A stretch of 64,000 nt of DNA from Eutreptiella sp. 'Long Island Sound 2002' (taxonomy: Eukaryota > Euglenozoa > Euglenophyceae > Eutreptiales > Eutreptiaceae): the NCBI GenBank assembly GCA_964036045.1, contig OZ038381.1, positions 160,460,283-160,524,282 on the forward strand, given 5' to 3'. The notes under the pieces are model-generated. The model saw nothing but the letters and a program-made list of their open reading frames with translations. It made no database searches and was not told where the DNA came from. This document shows positions 52,316 through 63,974 of the stretch, in pieces. The translations under genes were made by a program, and so were the position numbers. How positions within the stretch are numbered: the first letter of the stretch is position 1; each line of letters opens with the position of its first letter.

Positions 52316-53397
52316 GCAAAGACCATATGCATATGCATCCCTCCCTCCAAGCTGCAGCGTGACACAACGCAACGCCAAACTCTCATAGGAAGCTCGATCT
52401 GAGTCCCCTGGAACCTGATGGAGACACCTGTCCTGATACTGGGGCGAGGGGGCGACGATTAAATTAAAATTGCCCCTGGGTGGGGTCTTGGGTTGTGGTT
52501 CAGTCTCCTGCTGCTGCTTTTCGGCCCGAATAGCGGCCTACTCAGCGACGCTTCGCGAGGACATCTGTACAACAGAGGAATGAAAGGATGAGGGACAAAT
52601 CCCCGCAAACGCGAAGCGACAACACCTAAATCCGACAAATGACGGCCTAGAATTTTTCTGAAAGCACATACCAGACCAGAATCCCATTGTGCATCAGATG
52701 CACATTTTTATAAATTTTGCGGTGATCTGCTGATTTTCTTAAATCACGAAATTCCCACGCAGAAAAAGACGGCGCGGCGGAGCGGGTCCTAACGAAGCGC
52801 CGGAAAACAAAGAATTAATAAGATTATAAACGTATGTCACGTAGAATGAAGAAAATGACGAGCCACACATAAATAAATAAACATCGAGATTCCACCCACA
52901 CTGACAGAAAGAATCAAAAATCAAAGAATTCAAGAATCAACGAAAAGACTTCAATGAATCAGGTATAAATCACAGGTGTGCTCGTCTCGTATGCAGCATG
53001 CACATAGCTTGTCTCGTGTCTCCGTGTCCTAGCCGTGTAGCACCGCTTACGCACGATAGAGGGATAGATTAGAAGATTGCAGATGATTAGAGGAAAGTTC
53101 AGGGTGATTAGACATACACACATATGCATAGCGTCGTGTTTCGTCTCCTCCACACTTGCCTTCGCTTTCTAGCGGTGAGTAAGGTAGGTAAGCCCGGGTG
53201 GGGCCACCCCCTGGTGGAGTTTCTGTTCGATTGTGGGTTAGATTAGGTATGATTTGGACAAAGCTTGACCAACCCATGCATGCTCGTGCATTCAGACACG
53301 CATTAAAGGGCAGGCCACACGTACTGCGCACGGTAAACCTTGTTTAGGTTACCCAGGGGCTCCACCCTACGTTCTTTAAGAGAAAGGGTGGAGTTCC
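52316..53397. other. No recognised gene between elements A and C
   Basis: AT-rich in the middle, with only short open frames. 'gtgagtaaggtaggtaagcc' and 'ggtgggtggg'-type words occur near 53,175 and 53,970. It may include 3' sequence or an LTR of element C, but I find no second copy to define one. Confidence 0.35.
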
Positions 53398-53961
53398 TTA
53401 AGCTTGCTTGCTTGACAGGGCAGTTTGGGAACAGCGTATTATAGGGCTACCTGAGAAGCGTATAACACGTGGAGGTAGTCTTGGTTCCTCAGTCTCAAAC
53501 TGTCCTTCATTTGCCTTTGCTTTACAGGTGGGAAGGTCAGGGTGATTGGTGCAGCAGCGATTTTTTTTTGCCTGCCCTGCTAAACAAGGGCGCTGCACAC
53601 ACCAAACAAATAACTCCGCCTCTGCCTGTGGCAGAGCAGGTAGTCCGACCCCATCGACATATGCGCCGTGCACGCCAAAAGAGCACTCCTTCCCTCCAAG
53701 CCCTAGCAAGGAAACACATTGTGGTGTCCCTGTTAGGCCACAGACGCTTAGTAGCTCTGTGTTCTCTTGCCATCTCACAGGTGAGCCATTAGGGCTCGTG
53801 ACCCCTCCATCAACACCACCCAGTAGAGTGTGCGTGTAGAAGTGGTAGTCCTGACTGGGGGCTTGAGCCAGTTGAGCAAGTGCTCGCCACCAAGGATGGT
53901 GCCACTGTAGAGTGTGTAGGACCTGTAGTGCGTGTGTCACTGTTCCACCCGTTTCCTGCAA
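53398..53961 (-). other. Unrecognised open frame of 187 codons
   Basis: A minus-strand frame downstream of element C's chromodomain, rich in Leu, Gly and Cys, without a known domain. It could be part of the 3' region of element C, or chance. Confidence 0.2.
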
Positions 53962-54365
53962 TTTTAGCGGGGTGGGTGGGCAGTGGCAGTGGTTAGTCTA
54001 GGCTTTGGCCTTCATAGCAAACAGGCGTTTTCATGCCTTCATAGCTTTTGGCCACCCCTCCCCTGTAGTAGGCAGGTAGGTAGGAAAAACAATACCTGGA
54101 CTGGTAGGCTGGGTATTCCCCCAAGGTTTTGCGCCAGCACAGAAACTGGGCGCTTAGGGGCGGAGAGACCCGGGGCGTACCCCGTGGCACCGGTAAGACA
54201 TCCGCCGGGTTTTAACAAGCGTGCAGACTTGGGTATAATTAGGACACCATTTCTGCGGCTTGCTCTCAGGACGTTAGGAATAGCACACTCACACATACGC
54301 TTAGGCAGGTAAGGGTAAGTTTCAGTCCCTAGCTTTAGTCTTGGAGGCAAGCGCCTCAGCGAGCC

Positions 54366-56072
54366 TCAGCAACTCACCAAGGTTGTTCTTGGACAAATAG
54401 TCCATAGGTGTCCCTCAGGTAGAACAAACGCTGAGAAGGGCTCCCAGGTGGCCTCTTCGACTCCAAACCCTTCCCAGAGGGTGAGGAAGCGCCAACCCTG
54501 GCGATAGCGATGGCGTAATACAGAAGTCACCAGGTAGAAGCCTTCCTTACCCATCTCCTCGGCATTCATGTCGGGGAGGTCCCCTTCAACTTCCATAGGG
54601 CTGGCAGCCCCCTGTAGGTCTAGAGCGGCGATCTCCTCGTCGTTCAGCTCCCACTCCTCCCCACATAGGTCTTCAGGATCATAGTAGCGCTTCAGGTGCT
54701 GAGCAGCGGACACCAGGGTCCCCCCTAGTCGGGGAGAACACCGCACTGTGATACGGTGTCCATCCACAGATAGAATCTTGTAGGGCCCGAAGTAGGGGTC
54801 ATCGCTGGTAGAGCGTGGCCAGGCGGGTAGTGGTGCACCAGCACCCAGTCCCCCTCTTGGTAGGAAGCAGGCACCCGGTGCTTGTTCTTCTTGTTCCACT
54901 GACACTCCCTCACTCTCTGGAGCATAGCCTTGGCCTTGTCCATCTTCGCTTGTTGCTCCTGGACCCAGCTACCCACAGAAGAATAGTTATCCTCTGGATG
55001 GGGAGCATGTATGAACCACGCCGGGCGCCCTAGGAATAGCTCATGGGGCGAGTAGCCAGTCGTCGAACTCTCTTGGGAGTTGATCATCAAGGATATGACG
55101 AGGAGTAGTCTCACCCAGTCTCTGGTGCGTTCAGTTTTGCACCATATCCTTACATTCTCCTTGAGGACACGAATCTGTCACTCACACAGGGGGGTTGCTC
55201 GTGTGAGAGTAGGGGATCCCCGTAGACACCTGGACATTGGGGGATCTCAGAACCCTCTTGTACCAGCCGGTATCTCAGTGTACTCGTACGTCCTCATCGG
55301 AGTTGATCTCCTTGGGCGCCCCATAGACACAAAACCACTCCTCCAGGAGTATCTTGATAGTCTCCTCTCCGGTAATGTGCTTGGTACATGGGAACACCCT
55401 GGTAAACCTGGTCAACCCACAGGTCACCACGAGGGCAAAGTTGTAGCCCCCAAACTTCGGCATCTCCGTGTAGTCCACGTAGAGAACACTGTTAGCACAG
55501 TGGGGAATGGGCAGGGTCGACTAGAGACCCCTGTCTCTGGTATCCCCAGGTTTGCAGGACCTACACCGGCACTTGTCCACGATAGGCTGGAGGGTCTTCC
55601 GCAGTTGGTCATCGGTCCACGTAGTGTTGAACCACTGCTTGAATAGCCTCAGAGTACGGTCAGCACCCACATGACCGCTGGACTCATGGGTCCACTTAAG
55701 TAGCGCTGGGACTCTTACACTGGGTACCACGATGCGGTCCTCGTGCCATAGGTAGCTCTTGTCCCTCTTCCACTGCTCTTGGTTGACCAGGAGGGGTTCA
55801 AGGCGCTTCTCCAGGTGCTTATAGATATCCCCAAACTCCTTCAGGTATTCTGCTTGTTGGAGTCCATCTAGGGGTTGTATCATAGTCATGTTGAGGTCCA
55901 AGTGTACGTCCATACGGCTGAACGCCTCCTTAGCCAGCGCTTAAGACCGGGCATCAATCAGGGCGTCGAAGTTGTTGCGGCTAATGTAGTCTGCACACTC
56001 CTTCTTCACTCCCTGGATATGGTGTACCGTCAGCCGTAGTTGGCTGAGGTAGGTCCACCAGCGCCGTAGCTT
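54366..56072 (-). pseudogene. Element C: fragment of a second chromodomain Gypsy family
   Basis: In sense order the pieces are the RNase H tail (TYLSQLRLTVHHIQGVKKEC, ADYISRNNFDAL, then TAA at 55,942-55,940), the integrase His-His-Cys-Cys finger (HESSGHVGADRTLRLFKQWF and CRCRSC, 55,700-55,530), the integrase core (VDYTEMPKFGGYNFALVV; NSDEDVRV), the region after the core (TTGYSPHELFLGRPAWF), the linker (DPYFGPYKILSVDGHRITV) and a chromodomain (LTLWEGFGVEEATWEPFSAF). The frame changes at about 55,520, 55,270, 55,110 and 54,880, so it is dead. The sequence differs clearly from elements A and B. It stops at 56,072, exactly where element B's LTR begins, so the rest was separated by that insertion. 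Confidence 0.8.
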
Positions 56073-58513
56073 TAAAGAAGGTCCCTACCAGGACCGGCCC
56101 CTGCTGTACCCCTTCCACCATTTCCTGTCACTCCTATGGTCTTGCTTCTCACCAGGTTCTGCATGATCTTGCCCTATCCTGCACAATTTCCCACAAAAAA
56201 TAGTAAAATATGGCTCCTTCACACAAATCCTGATCCCTTGCAATAACCAACTCCCAAGTACAATAGCTCAAATCCAAATAATCCACACTGAGGGCTTCCA
56301 AGGGTGTTTGAGGTCCCGCGTTGACACTCAACAACTCCTTTCAACACGCCGGTCGTCTCACGGTGCACACGGAGACACGGGCGTTGGGCATGTACATAGA
56401 ATTGCACCAAAATCAATAAAGAAACCCTGAAATTGCCATATGAACATAAATCAAGCAAAATTGGGGAAAAATGGAAACATACACAATCACAGCCATAGAC
56501 CCCTCATTCCCTGGACTCAAGACCTTCCCTTGACTCGCCAACATGATGCCCTGAACCAAGTCAAATAAGATGACTAAATGCCATGTGTCAAAAGTCACTA
56601 CACAAACCCCTAAAATGTGTTCACTCCCAAGCCTCTAAGTCCTAGCCCAATAGGGGAGGTGGCGTGTCATGGCCTAGAGTGGCACTCAGGACCATGCCCT
56701 ACCCTGACAGAACTTTGGTTCGACTTGGAGTTGATTGGGCTTGGAGAATTGCCCCATGAAGATGACCTCACAACATAGCAAAATTAGGCAAATCACACCA
56801 TAGTGCCCAAAATTCAATTATATACTCAAAAATGCATACGGCAAATATTCAAATGCTCCATGCATGTGTCGAACCGGACAGTAATATACAAGGGTGATAT
56901 AGACCAAAGGTCAATGCCCAGGAATATTTCAACATTGGCTCCGAAACCCCTCTGGTTATGTACATGACATGCTTCACAAGTCAACTCATGAATTTGAGAC
57001 CTAATTTTGTGAGGCCTCGTGTGCCACGCCAAAGTGACCACGTGATCTGGCATATGGTGAGGTGCAACACCGAAGCATCTGCCAACATGTAAGCAACATA
57101 CCATACTTCATGGATCTCCAGGCACTTTACTGTTGGCCGACCAGTTGAGCACATAAAATACAAAAATGAGCATAAAATGAGGTCAAAAACATGCAAAAAA
57201 TGCCAAATTCAAAGTAATCACAATAGTATATAACTTCGCTCACCCATGGTATCAACATATGGTTCAACACACTATTGCTTGGAACCATTTGTGAACAATC
57301 CCCCCACTTGGATCCCCAAATGGACGCATGAAGACACCTTCGAATCTCCTCTCGACATGCACCATGAAAATGGGAAAATTGGAGATGGCGCTTATGGGTC
57401 GCTCTGTAAGGCTTCCCACGTGCACTATATGTGCGGTAGACTTAGTCTAGTGCTATGGAGCTCACCATTGGGAGATGGGCGAAGCCTTTGCCACGTATGA
57501 CTCCACATATCTTCCTACAAACGGAGATATATAACATGGACGTGAGCATAGCGAAGCACATACCATCCATATAACACATACCCTTAAAAGTGGCTCCCAC
57601 CATGGTATGCCATGCCCCTCCATGGACATAACTTCACGTTAAAAATACGTAGGAACCCAAAGAAAATTTCTATACAACACCAACACTCATGCGATACACT
57701 CGAAAGTCGCATTAAAATATTCGGTTGCATGGTCCAAGAGTTATAAATCACGTTCTACCCTCTTGACCATTATCCCTTGCTACACCAGGCATGTGTACAC
57801 ATCAAAGGCGTTTTACGCTTCCTCAATCAAGTTGAGACCAAGGCGATTCCAGCCCATATCTCAAAGTTGAAATTCCTCGCAGTGAGCCGGAGATATGATT
57901 TTTCAAAGTGGCCTCACGAATCAATTTTATTTCACCTATATCTCCAAGGAAAATGAGGGAGACAACAAAAGGAAGGTTGATTCGTGGTCGGGGAAAAATG
58001 TAGGACCACTCGAAATTCATCATATCCAGTGCGGCGACCTCAAAATCGAAAATCCGATTCTGAATGTCTGAGAAAATCGGATTAATTTTGCGAGTGTATA
58101 ACATGAAAAATGCGGAAGCAACGAACCCTTTTCTGATGAAATTTCACCCTTCATCGGGGTTTCCGCTAAACTATCTGGAAATAACAGTTAACCAATCGGT
58201 TACTGCAAAATCGCAAGCCAACTGCCAGTCGCCGATACCTTGACAATCAGAACGGATAGCTGAAAAATTACGGAAACATTATGACAAAAAAACCCTGTTG
58301 ATTCCTGATATTTTGATGTATAAATCTCTGCCGGCGGCACCTCAGTATTGAATATGGCCGCTCATAGCTGGAATGGCCAAGCCTATCACACTATCACATC
58401 AGGTTAGGTCAGGTGGATGAGAGAGTATGATATCAGCCAATGGCGGCTTGCCAGCCCACAGATACACACCCCAAGTGACCCAAAGATGGCCACGGGGGTC
58501 CGAACCGGCTTCA
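56073..58513 (-). repeat. Element B 3' LTR
   Basis: It is similar along its whole length to the 5' LTR of element A but clearly more diverged. It shares both ends: TGAAGCCGG on the right (58,513) and CTTCTTTA on the left (56,073). It is preceded in the sense direction by the polypurine tract. Left flanking bases are 'agctt' of element C; the other end of element B is beyond the window. Confidence 0.85.
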
Positions 58514-58524
58514 CCCCCCTTCTC
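58514..58524 (-). other. Element B polypurine tract
   Basis: GAGAAGGGGGG on the sense strand, directly before the LTR; identical to that of element A. Confidence 0.85.
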
Positions 58525-58907
58525 AGAGCGCTGTATCCGCTCGGAAGTCATTGAAGAGAGGACGGGAGGACCCCAATGGGCTCCAACCCCCGCCCCCATG
58601 TCCCAAGGACACATGGAGGCCCCACATACGGCGTAGGCGTCCCCCATGCCCCAAGGGAGGGGTGAGGACACTCATAATCGGTGCCCTACGCCATATCCGG
58701 TCTCCTCTTGATCTACAACATGGACCAAGGGGATCAAAGATAGAGAAAACGTCGTCGACCAGTCTAAATACGTATACCACAATGAAATATATATGTGGAG
58801 ACCGAGTGAAGAGGATATATGGCCAATCAAGGCCCAAAAATCCCCGGATTAACGCCCTCACCCATCTCCCAAGCACAAAAACAAACAAAAATGCCAAGGT
58901 GGATCCA
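58525..58907 (-). other. Element B 3' untranslated stretch
   Basis: Homologous to 34,337-34,718. An open frame at 58,523-58,954 overlaps the chromodomain end but is not conserved in frame in element A. Confidence 0.6.
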
Positions 58908-59435
58908 TCATGGTGCTGCTGCAGCCACCAAATGGACCAACACGTCCTTGACATCCAAAGAAATGTTCTTTTTCCTTAGATAATCCTGCCAGACAGTAGT
59001 ATGCCTTGGAACAAAACTGCTCAGAGGCTCCCACGAATCTCTGGATGCGGCAAATCCCTTCCAACGGACTTCATATAGCCTCCCCCCAGGCGTCCCCGGG
59101 TCTGGCTTGTCCATGAGGATCTTCTCGGCGGTAAAGTCGTGGTCCTCCCCCTCGTCATCAGAGTCCAGATCGCCGGCTGTGGACTCGAAGGTGACGGGAC
59201 GTCCGCTGGGGTGTGGTGCTCGGGGACGAAGCTGGGTGTGGTCGCAGTCAAGGATCTTGTTATCCCCCACACGAACCGCATACACATCCTGCCCGACCTT
59301 CCGAACGATTACCCCCGGCACATACCAAGACGCCTGCCGATGTCTGGACAGGACATCCTTGTGGTGCAGCTCCACCCGTACGGTATCTCTGAGGGCATAC
59401 TTCTGGACTTTTCCCCGCTTCAAATACTTGGCCCT
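58908..59435 (-). pseudogene. Element B integrase C-terminus and chromodomain
   Basis: This lies in the same frame as pol but behind a premature TAG. It contains WYVPGVIVRKVGQDVYAVRV and the chromodomain words FTAEKILMDK and LYEVRWKGFAASRDSWEP. If the stop is not read through, the integrase would lack its targeting domain. Confidence 0.85.
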
Positions 59436-62400
59436 CTATTCATGCTCGTCCTGAAGTGCTTTGCACACCTTGGCCGCCGTGTCGTCCGCCCCAGCCATCA
59501 TAGCACTCGCATCCCGGGCTACCTTGCCATGGTTCAACCACGGAAGAGTGCGTGACACTCGATCCTGTAGGAACAGGATACGATGGGGCGACAGTCCAGT
59601 GGGCCCCGGAAGGTCGTGGTACGCCTGGAGAACTCTCCACAGCGACTTATACCAATTCCGGCCCGGTTCGTCAATGTGCAACTGGCGGAACTTCTGGAAC
59701 ATCTGCCGGCCGGCCACCTCAGCCCGGCCATACCACCGGCTGTGGTACGTCACGGTTCGGGCGTGCCCAATCTCCATGTGCTTGCACATCGTCTTGAACC
59801 ACGTCCCCACAAATTGACTGCCCCGATCGCTGCAAATGACAGCTGGGACATCAAAAATCGCCAGCCAATGCCTGATCATGGCATTAGCGACGGTCTTGGC
59901 CTGCAGCCCCACTCCATGCTTGTCCTTCTTGTCCTTCTTCTTGGACTTCTTGCCAGGGACCGCCACGATATACCCCCTGTGCCTATCCACCGCTAGGATG
60001 AGACAGTCGTAGGTCTCCCCTTCCACGGTGACCTCAGGCATGGCGAATACATCCATGGCCACGGACCGCATAGGGGCCTCCGGTATAGCCGTATACACCG
60101 GGTTGCCCGCTGTGGAGTGGTTGGGGCTCTTCGTGGCCCGACACACGGCACAGTCGCTGCAGTACCTGTCCAGGATGGCGTAGTACCCCGGTGGGAACTT
60201 GAAGCGCCACTCCAGGTCCTGCTGCATCTTGTCCCGACCAGGATGCATGAGCTGGGCGTTATGCCAGTGGTCAACGAGCTCCTCCATTCGGTTCTCAGGG
60301 ACCAATAGCTTGTCCTTGGGGAATAATTTATCCCCATCCTCGGTCAAGCCCTCAGGCCATTCGTCGTCCGACGGGGCGCTAACGGCATTCCAGTACCTGC
60401 TCCAGTGTTCGGATGCCTCATAGTCATCCGACGAGTCTTCTGTCACCACCGACCTGACTAGCTCTACGGGGGCCACCATCAATTGCTCGAGGGCTTCCTC
60501 TCGAATAGCTTGGACTCGGACGCCCCAGAACTTGGCCAGGTCTGTACGGTTTGCCATCACCACAAAGCACTTGACCCCCTCTTGCTCCATGGCCTTCTCC
60601 ATCTCAATGATGCGCTTGGCCTCCTCGGTCTCCTCGGCGTCCCCATGGCTGGATATGTCCATCCATGCCTTGCCCGCGGGGTAGGCCCATCGACTGAGGC
60701 AATCTGCCACAGTGTTGTGCTTCCCCGGGACATATACGACGCTGAGGTCGAACTTGGCGAACGTCTCGTGCCACCGGGCCCTCCTTGCCGCCGGTCCCGA
60801 GGGGGTGTCGACGTGCTCCTTGTCCCAGCTGTGTGAGGACTGATGGTCCGTGCAAACCACCACCGGTTGTAATCTGATGTGGCCAGACCACTTCCTGAGC
60901 GCACAAACAATGGCGTACGTCTCCTTCTCCCTCGCGGTCCAGGTTAGACTTTGGCCCTCGGCCAGGATCCGGCTCCAAAACGCCACGGGTACGTGCGACC
61001 CGTCATCCCGGACCTGCTCGAGGACTGCCCCTACAGTATAGTCCGAGGCGTCCGTCCGTAGCACGAATCCCTTGTTCGGGTCCGCCAGGAATAGCCCCAG
61101 CTGCCCCAGGAGTCGCTCCTTCAGGCGGCTGAACGCATCTTCGGCCTCAGGGTCCCAGGCAAGCTCCTTCTTGCTCCCCTTCCGGCCATTGAACTTGCCC
61201 ACCTGCAGCATCTTGTGCAGCGGGCCCGAGAGTTCTGCATACATCCGGACATAGCCCGAATAGTAATTGCAGAACCCCATGAAGGCTCGGAGTTCGCTGA
61301 TGGTCTGGGGCTTCTCCCAGTGGTGCAGGGACGCCAGCTTCCCAGGCATGGGACGGCGTTGCCCGTGACGAACCACGTGACCCGCAACCTCCACTTCCCT
61401 CACGAAGAGTGAGGCTTTGGTGGGCTTGCACACCATGTTGTGCTTGTCCAGCTCGCTGAGCACTCGGCGCAGATCCTTCTCATGCGCTTCGATGAGCTCG
61501 TCCTCAGTCATGTCTTCCGTGCCGGACCCGATGATGATGTCATCCACAAAGGGGTCGGCACAGTCCCGGACAGGACCGAGTAGGTCCTCCATCATGCGCT
61601 GGAAAGCGGCGTTGCCATTCTTGGCGCCCATAGGCACCACTTTCCACTGCATGGCCCCCAGCGGCGTCGACATCGCTGTGCAGGGCCTGGAGTCCGGGTG
61701 TAGCGGCATCTGGTGATAGCCGTGTTTCAGGTCTAACACCGTGAAGATCCGCTTTTTTTGTTGTTTTTGGAGGATGGTGTCGATCAGAGGAAGCGAGTAC
61801 AAGTCGTGCTCGGTTTGCTCGTTCAAACCCCTGTAATCAACCACCAACCTCCACTCGCCCTTCTCCTTCTTGGGCACGATGAAGGCTGGGCTGGCCCACT
61901 CACTGTCGGAGGGTTCGATCCAGCCCCGCTCAATAAACTCGGCCAACAACTTCTTCATGGCCTCGGCCCGATGACCCTGAAGTTGGTACTCCCGATGACA
62001 ATAGATCTCGGGGTTCGGCTTCAGCTTGATCCTCGCTGTGCCGAACCTCCCACGATCTGGAGGGTTCTTGTTGGCGACGCCACTGAATAGCCGCGGATAG
62101 GCATTGATCAGCCTCTCCTTCAGCTCGGCGACCTTCGGGTTCTCCTGGGCCTCTTCAGCTGCTTGCTTCGGTATCGATACAACCGACCGCACTGCGGTAT
62201 AGGCCTCTTTCGGGTCCGAGTCTGACTTCTCCTCGTCCGATATGCCGTCTTCATCGTCGTGGGGCGCGCTTCCCACCGATAATCTTCGGAAATTTGCGGC
62301 ATCGGCCTGGTTCTTGTTGCTACCGGCCCCCAATCTTGGAAAATCCCATGTCGGCGGGTCCGACCCAACCGGACCATCATATTGGTCCGCGATCTGATCC

Positions 62401-63974
62401 ATGACCCTCGCCACGAACTCATCCTCCTCGTACTTGCCGGTGACCAACATCTTGTCATCCCACCAATGCGGAGATGTGACCATGGCCCTCCCCTTCTTGG
62501 CTGCCATACGGTCGTGCATCCCCATCCGCACGTAGTTGACGACGTGGTCGATCTCGGCGTGGGACAGGACGTCAATGCCATCCATTGGCTGATCCGTCCC
62601 CTCCTTGGGCTCAAACATGACCCGCATGGGCACCGCCTCAACCCTACGGATGAATGCTTCATCACCCGTGGGCTGGGCTTGCACCCCATCCACCAGGAAA
62701 GCCTTGGTCCCCCACGCTTGACCCGGGGAGGGCATTGAAAAACCCTTGGCGTCGATGAACAACTCCTCCTCTGGCCCGAATGACATCTCGTTCAGGGTGA
62801 TGGAATCCAGCGTCGACTTGAGACCTTCCAGCGGACATGGGGTGGATCCTATGCCGGTTATGACCAGGATCCCCTTCGCCCTATCCGCGACGATCTTCTC
62901 CACCGTACGTCTGGTATTGTCCAGGGAGCCATGCCAATACATGGGCCCCCCCTCCTTCAAACCCCAATGCCTGTGCCAGGCTGAGTCTCCTCGATGCCAA
63001 TGCCTCCTACACTTCCTCAAAAGTGGGGCATCCCGGGAAGCGAAGACGTCCGTCTCGGGCGCTTCGGCTCCCAGCGTCTGAATCATCCTGGCATACACCT
63101 GCGGTGCCATTCTATACTCCGTGAGCTGAACTCTGCGGTCTTCTCTGGACTTGGCACCCACAGCTTGCACCGCTTGCGCGATCCGATCCTCTTCCTCGGC
63201 ATTCCATTGGGATGATCCGCATGCATAGTCCGTGGACAGCCATGTAAGGCATTCATCATCCTCCCTGACCAGCGTTGCACGATGGGGAAGGGCTCCAATG
63301 GCGCTTCCCACCATGAAGTCATACCCCATGATCATATCCCAATCTGTAATGTCGGCCACATAGAAGTTCCCGGATAGAGTGCTTCTCTTCGCCAAATCAG
63401 GGCGGTTCAAGCGCTCATGCTGGCAGAATTCCATACTGATATTGGTCTCATGGGTGCCACCACCCATAATCTCTCCATTGGTCACCTTAAGGCGTACCGG
63501 TCTACGGCTGGGCTGCAGGGATTCCTCCTTGAACAACCCTCTCTGGACCAGGCTCACCTGGGCACCCGTATCCACCAAAACATCCACCACCAACTCCTCT
63601 TGTCCGCACCGTGCACGCACCTTCAAGTGCAACTGCCGCTCGTCACCCTGCTGTGTATGGACGACTCTCACGGCATGCAACTCTAGCACATCCGGATGCA
63701 TCAGAACTTCGAGGGTATGGTCATGGATGGTGTAGGTCCTGGGCTGGTCCTGCCCGTCCACGGGGCTCTCCGTGGTTGCTCTTTCTTTCTTGCCACGTCC
63801 CTTGCCCACATACACTTCCCTTGGCAGGGCGCTCCAGGGGTTGGGAGTGGCGAAACTCAGTGGTTTTGGCTCTTCTGGAGCCTTCTTCGGCACCCGATGT
63901 GCTTTCGCTACCTCTAGGATTCCACTGATTTTCGGAGGAGAGGCCTCCGGGGTCCCACTCCCGTGGGGGCTCCT
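59436..63974 (-). CDS. Element B pol polyprotein: protease, RT, RNase H, integrase
   Basis: One frame of about 1,510 codons runs from the codon after the gag UAG (63,977-63,975) to a premature TAG at 59,438-59,436. Counting from the GTG at 63,893: protease DTG at residues 108-110; extra 'FAS' domain at about 255-365 (ETDVFASRD at 280-288); an acidic variable linker to about 600; RT at about 600-830 with LDLKHGYHQMPL and catalytic PFVDDIIIGSG (Asp 784, 785); RNase H at about 930-1,070 (LRTDASDY; QSLTWTAREKETYAI); integrase finger at about 1,205-1,252; integrase core with Asp 1281, Asp 1356 and Glu 1392 (DD35E). All catalytic residues are present. Element A has AAG where this copy has the final TAG, so the stop is a mutation. 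No ATG lies near the start, so the protein is probably made by reading through the gag stop. Confidence 0.9.
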   Translation of the reverse strand, partial: RSPHGSGTPEASPPKISGILEVAKAHRVPKKAPEEPKPLSFATPNPWSALPREVYVGKGRGKKERATTESPVDGQDQPRTYTIHDHTLEVLMHPDVLELHAVRVVHTQQGDERQLHLKVRARCGQEELVVDVLVDTGAQVSLVQRGLFKEESLQPSRRPVRLKVTNGEIMGGGTHETNISMEFCQHERLNRPDLAKRSTLSGNFYVADITDWDMIMGYDFMVGSAIGALPHRATLVREDDECLTWLSTDYACGSSQWNAEEEDRIAQAVQAVGAKSREDRRVQLTEYRMAPQVYARMIQTLGAEAPETDVFASRDAPLLRKCRRHWHRGDSAWHRHWGLKEGGPMYWHGSLDNTRRTVEKIVADRAKGILVITGIGSTPCPLEGLKSTLDSITLNEMSFGPEEELFIDAKGFSMPSPGQAWGTKAFLVDGVQAQPTGDEAFIRRVEAVPMRVMFEPKEGTDQPMDGIDVLSHAEIDHVVNYVRMGMHDRMAAKKGRAMVTSPHWWDDKMLVTGKYEEDEFVARVMDQIADQYDGPVGSDPPTWDFPRLGAGSNKNQADAANFRRLSVGSAPHDDEDGISDEEKSDSDPKEAYTAVRSVVSIPKQAAEEAQENPKVAELKERLINAYPRLFSGVANKNPPDRGRFGTARIKLKPNPEIYCHREYQLQGHRAEAMKKLLAEFIERGWIEPSDSEWASPAFIVPKKEKGEWRLVVDYRGLNEQTEHDLYSLPLIDTILQKQQKKRIFTVLDLKHGYHQMPLHPDSRPCTAMSTPLGAMQWKVVPMGAKNGNAAFQRMMEDLLGPVRDCADPFVDDIIIGSGTEDMTEDELIEAHEKDLRRVLSELDKHNMVCKPTKASLFVREVEVAGHVVRHGQRRPMPGKLASLHHWEKPQTISELRAFMGFCNYYSGYVRMYAELSGPLHKMLQVGKFNGRKGSKKELAWDPEAEDAFSRLKERLLGQLGLFLADPNKGFVLRTDASDYTVGAVLEQVRDDGSHVPVAFWSRILAEGQSLTWTAREKETYAIVCALRKWSGHIRLQPVVVCTDHQSSHSWDKEHVDTPSGPAARRARWHETFAKFDLSVVYVPGKHNTVADCLSRWAYPAGKAWMDISSHGDAEETEEAKRIIEMEKAMEQEGVKCFVVMANRTDLAKFWGVRVQAIREEALEQLMVAPVELVRSVVTEDSSDDYEASEHWSRYWNAVSAPSDDEWPEGLTEDGDKLFPKDKLLVPENRMEELVDHWHNAQLMHPGRDKMQQDLEWRFKFPPGYYAILDRYCSDCAVCRATKSPNHSTAGNPVYTAIPEAPMRSVAMDVFAMPEVTVEGETYDCLILAVDRHRGYIVAVPGKKSKKKDKKDKHGVGLQAKTVANAMIRHWLAIFDVPAVICSDRGSQFVGTWFKTMCKHMEIGHARTVTYHSRWYGRAEVAGRQMFQKFRQLHIDEPGRNWYKSLWRVLQAYHDLPGPTGLSPHRILFLQDRVSRTLPWLNHGKVARDASAMMAGADDTAAKVCKALQDEHE

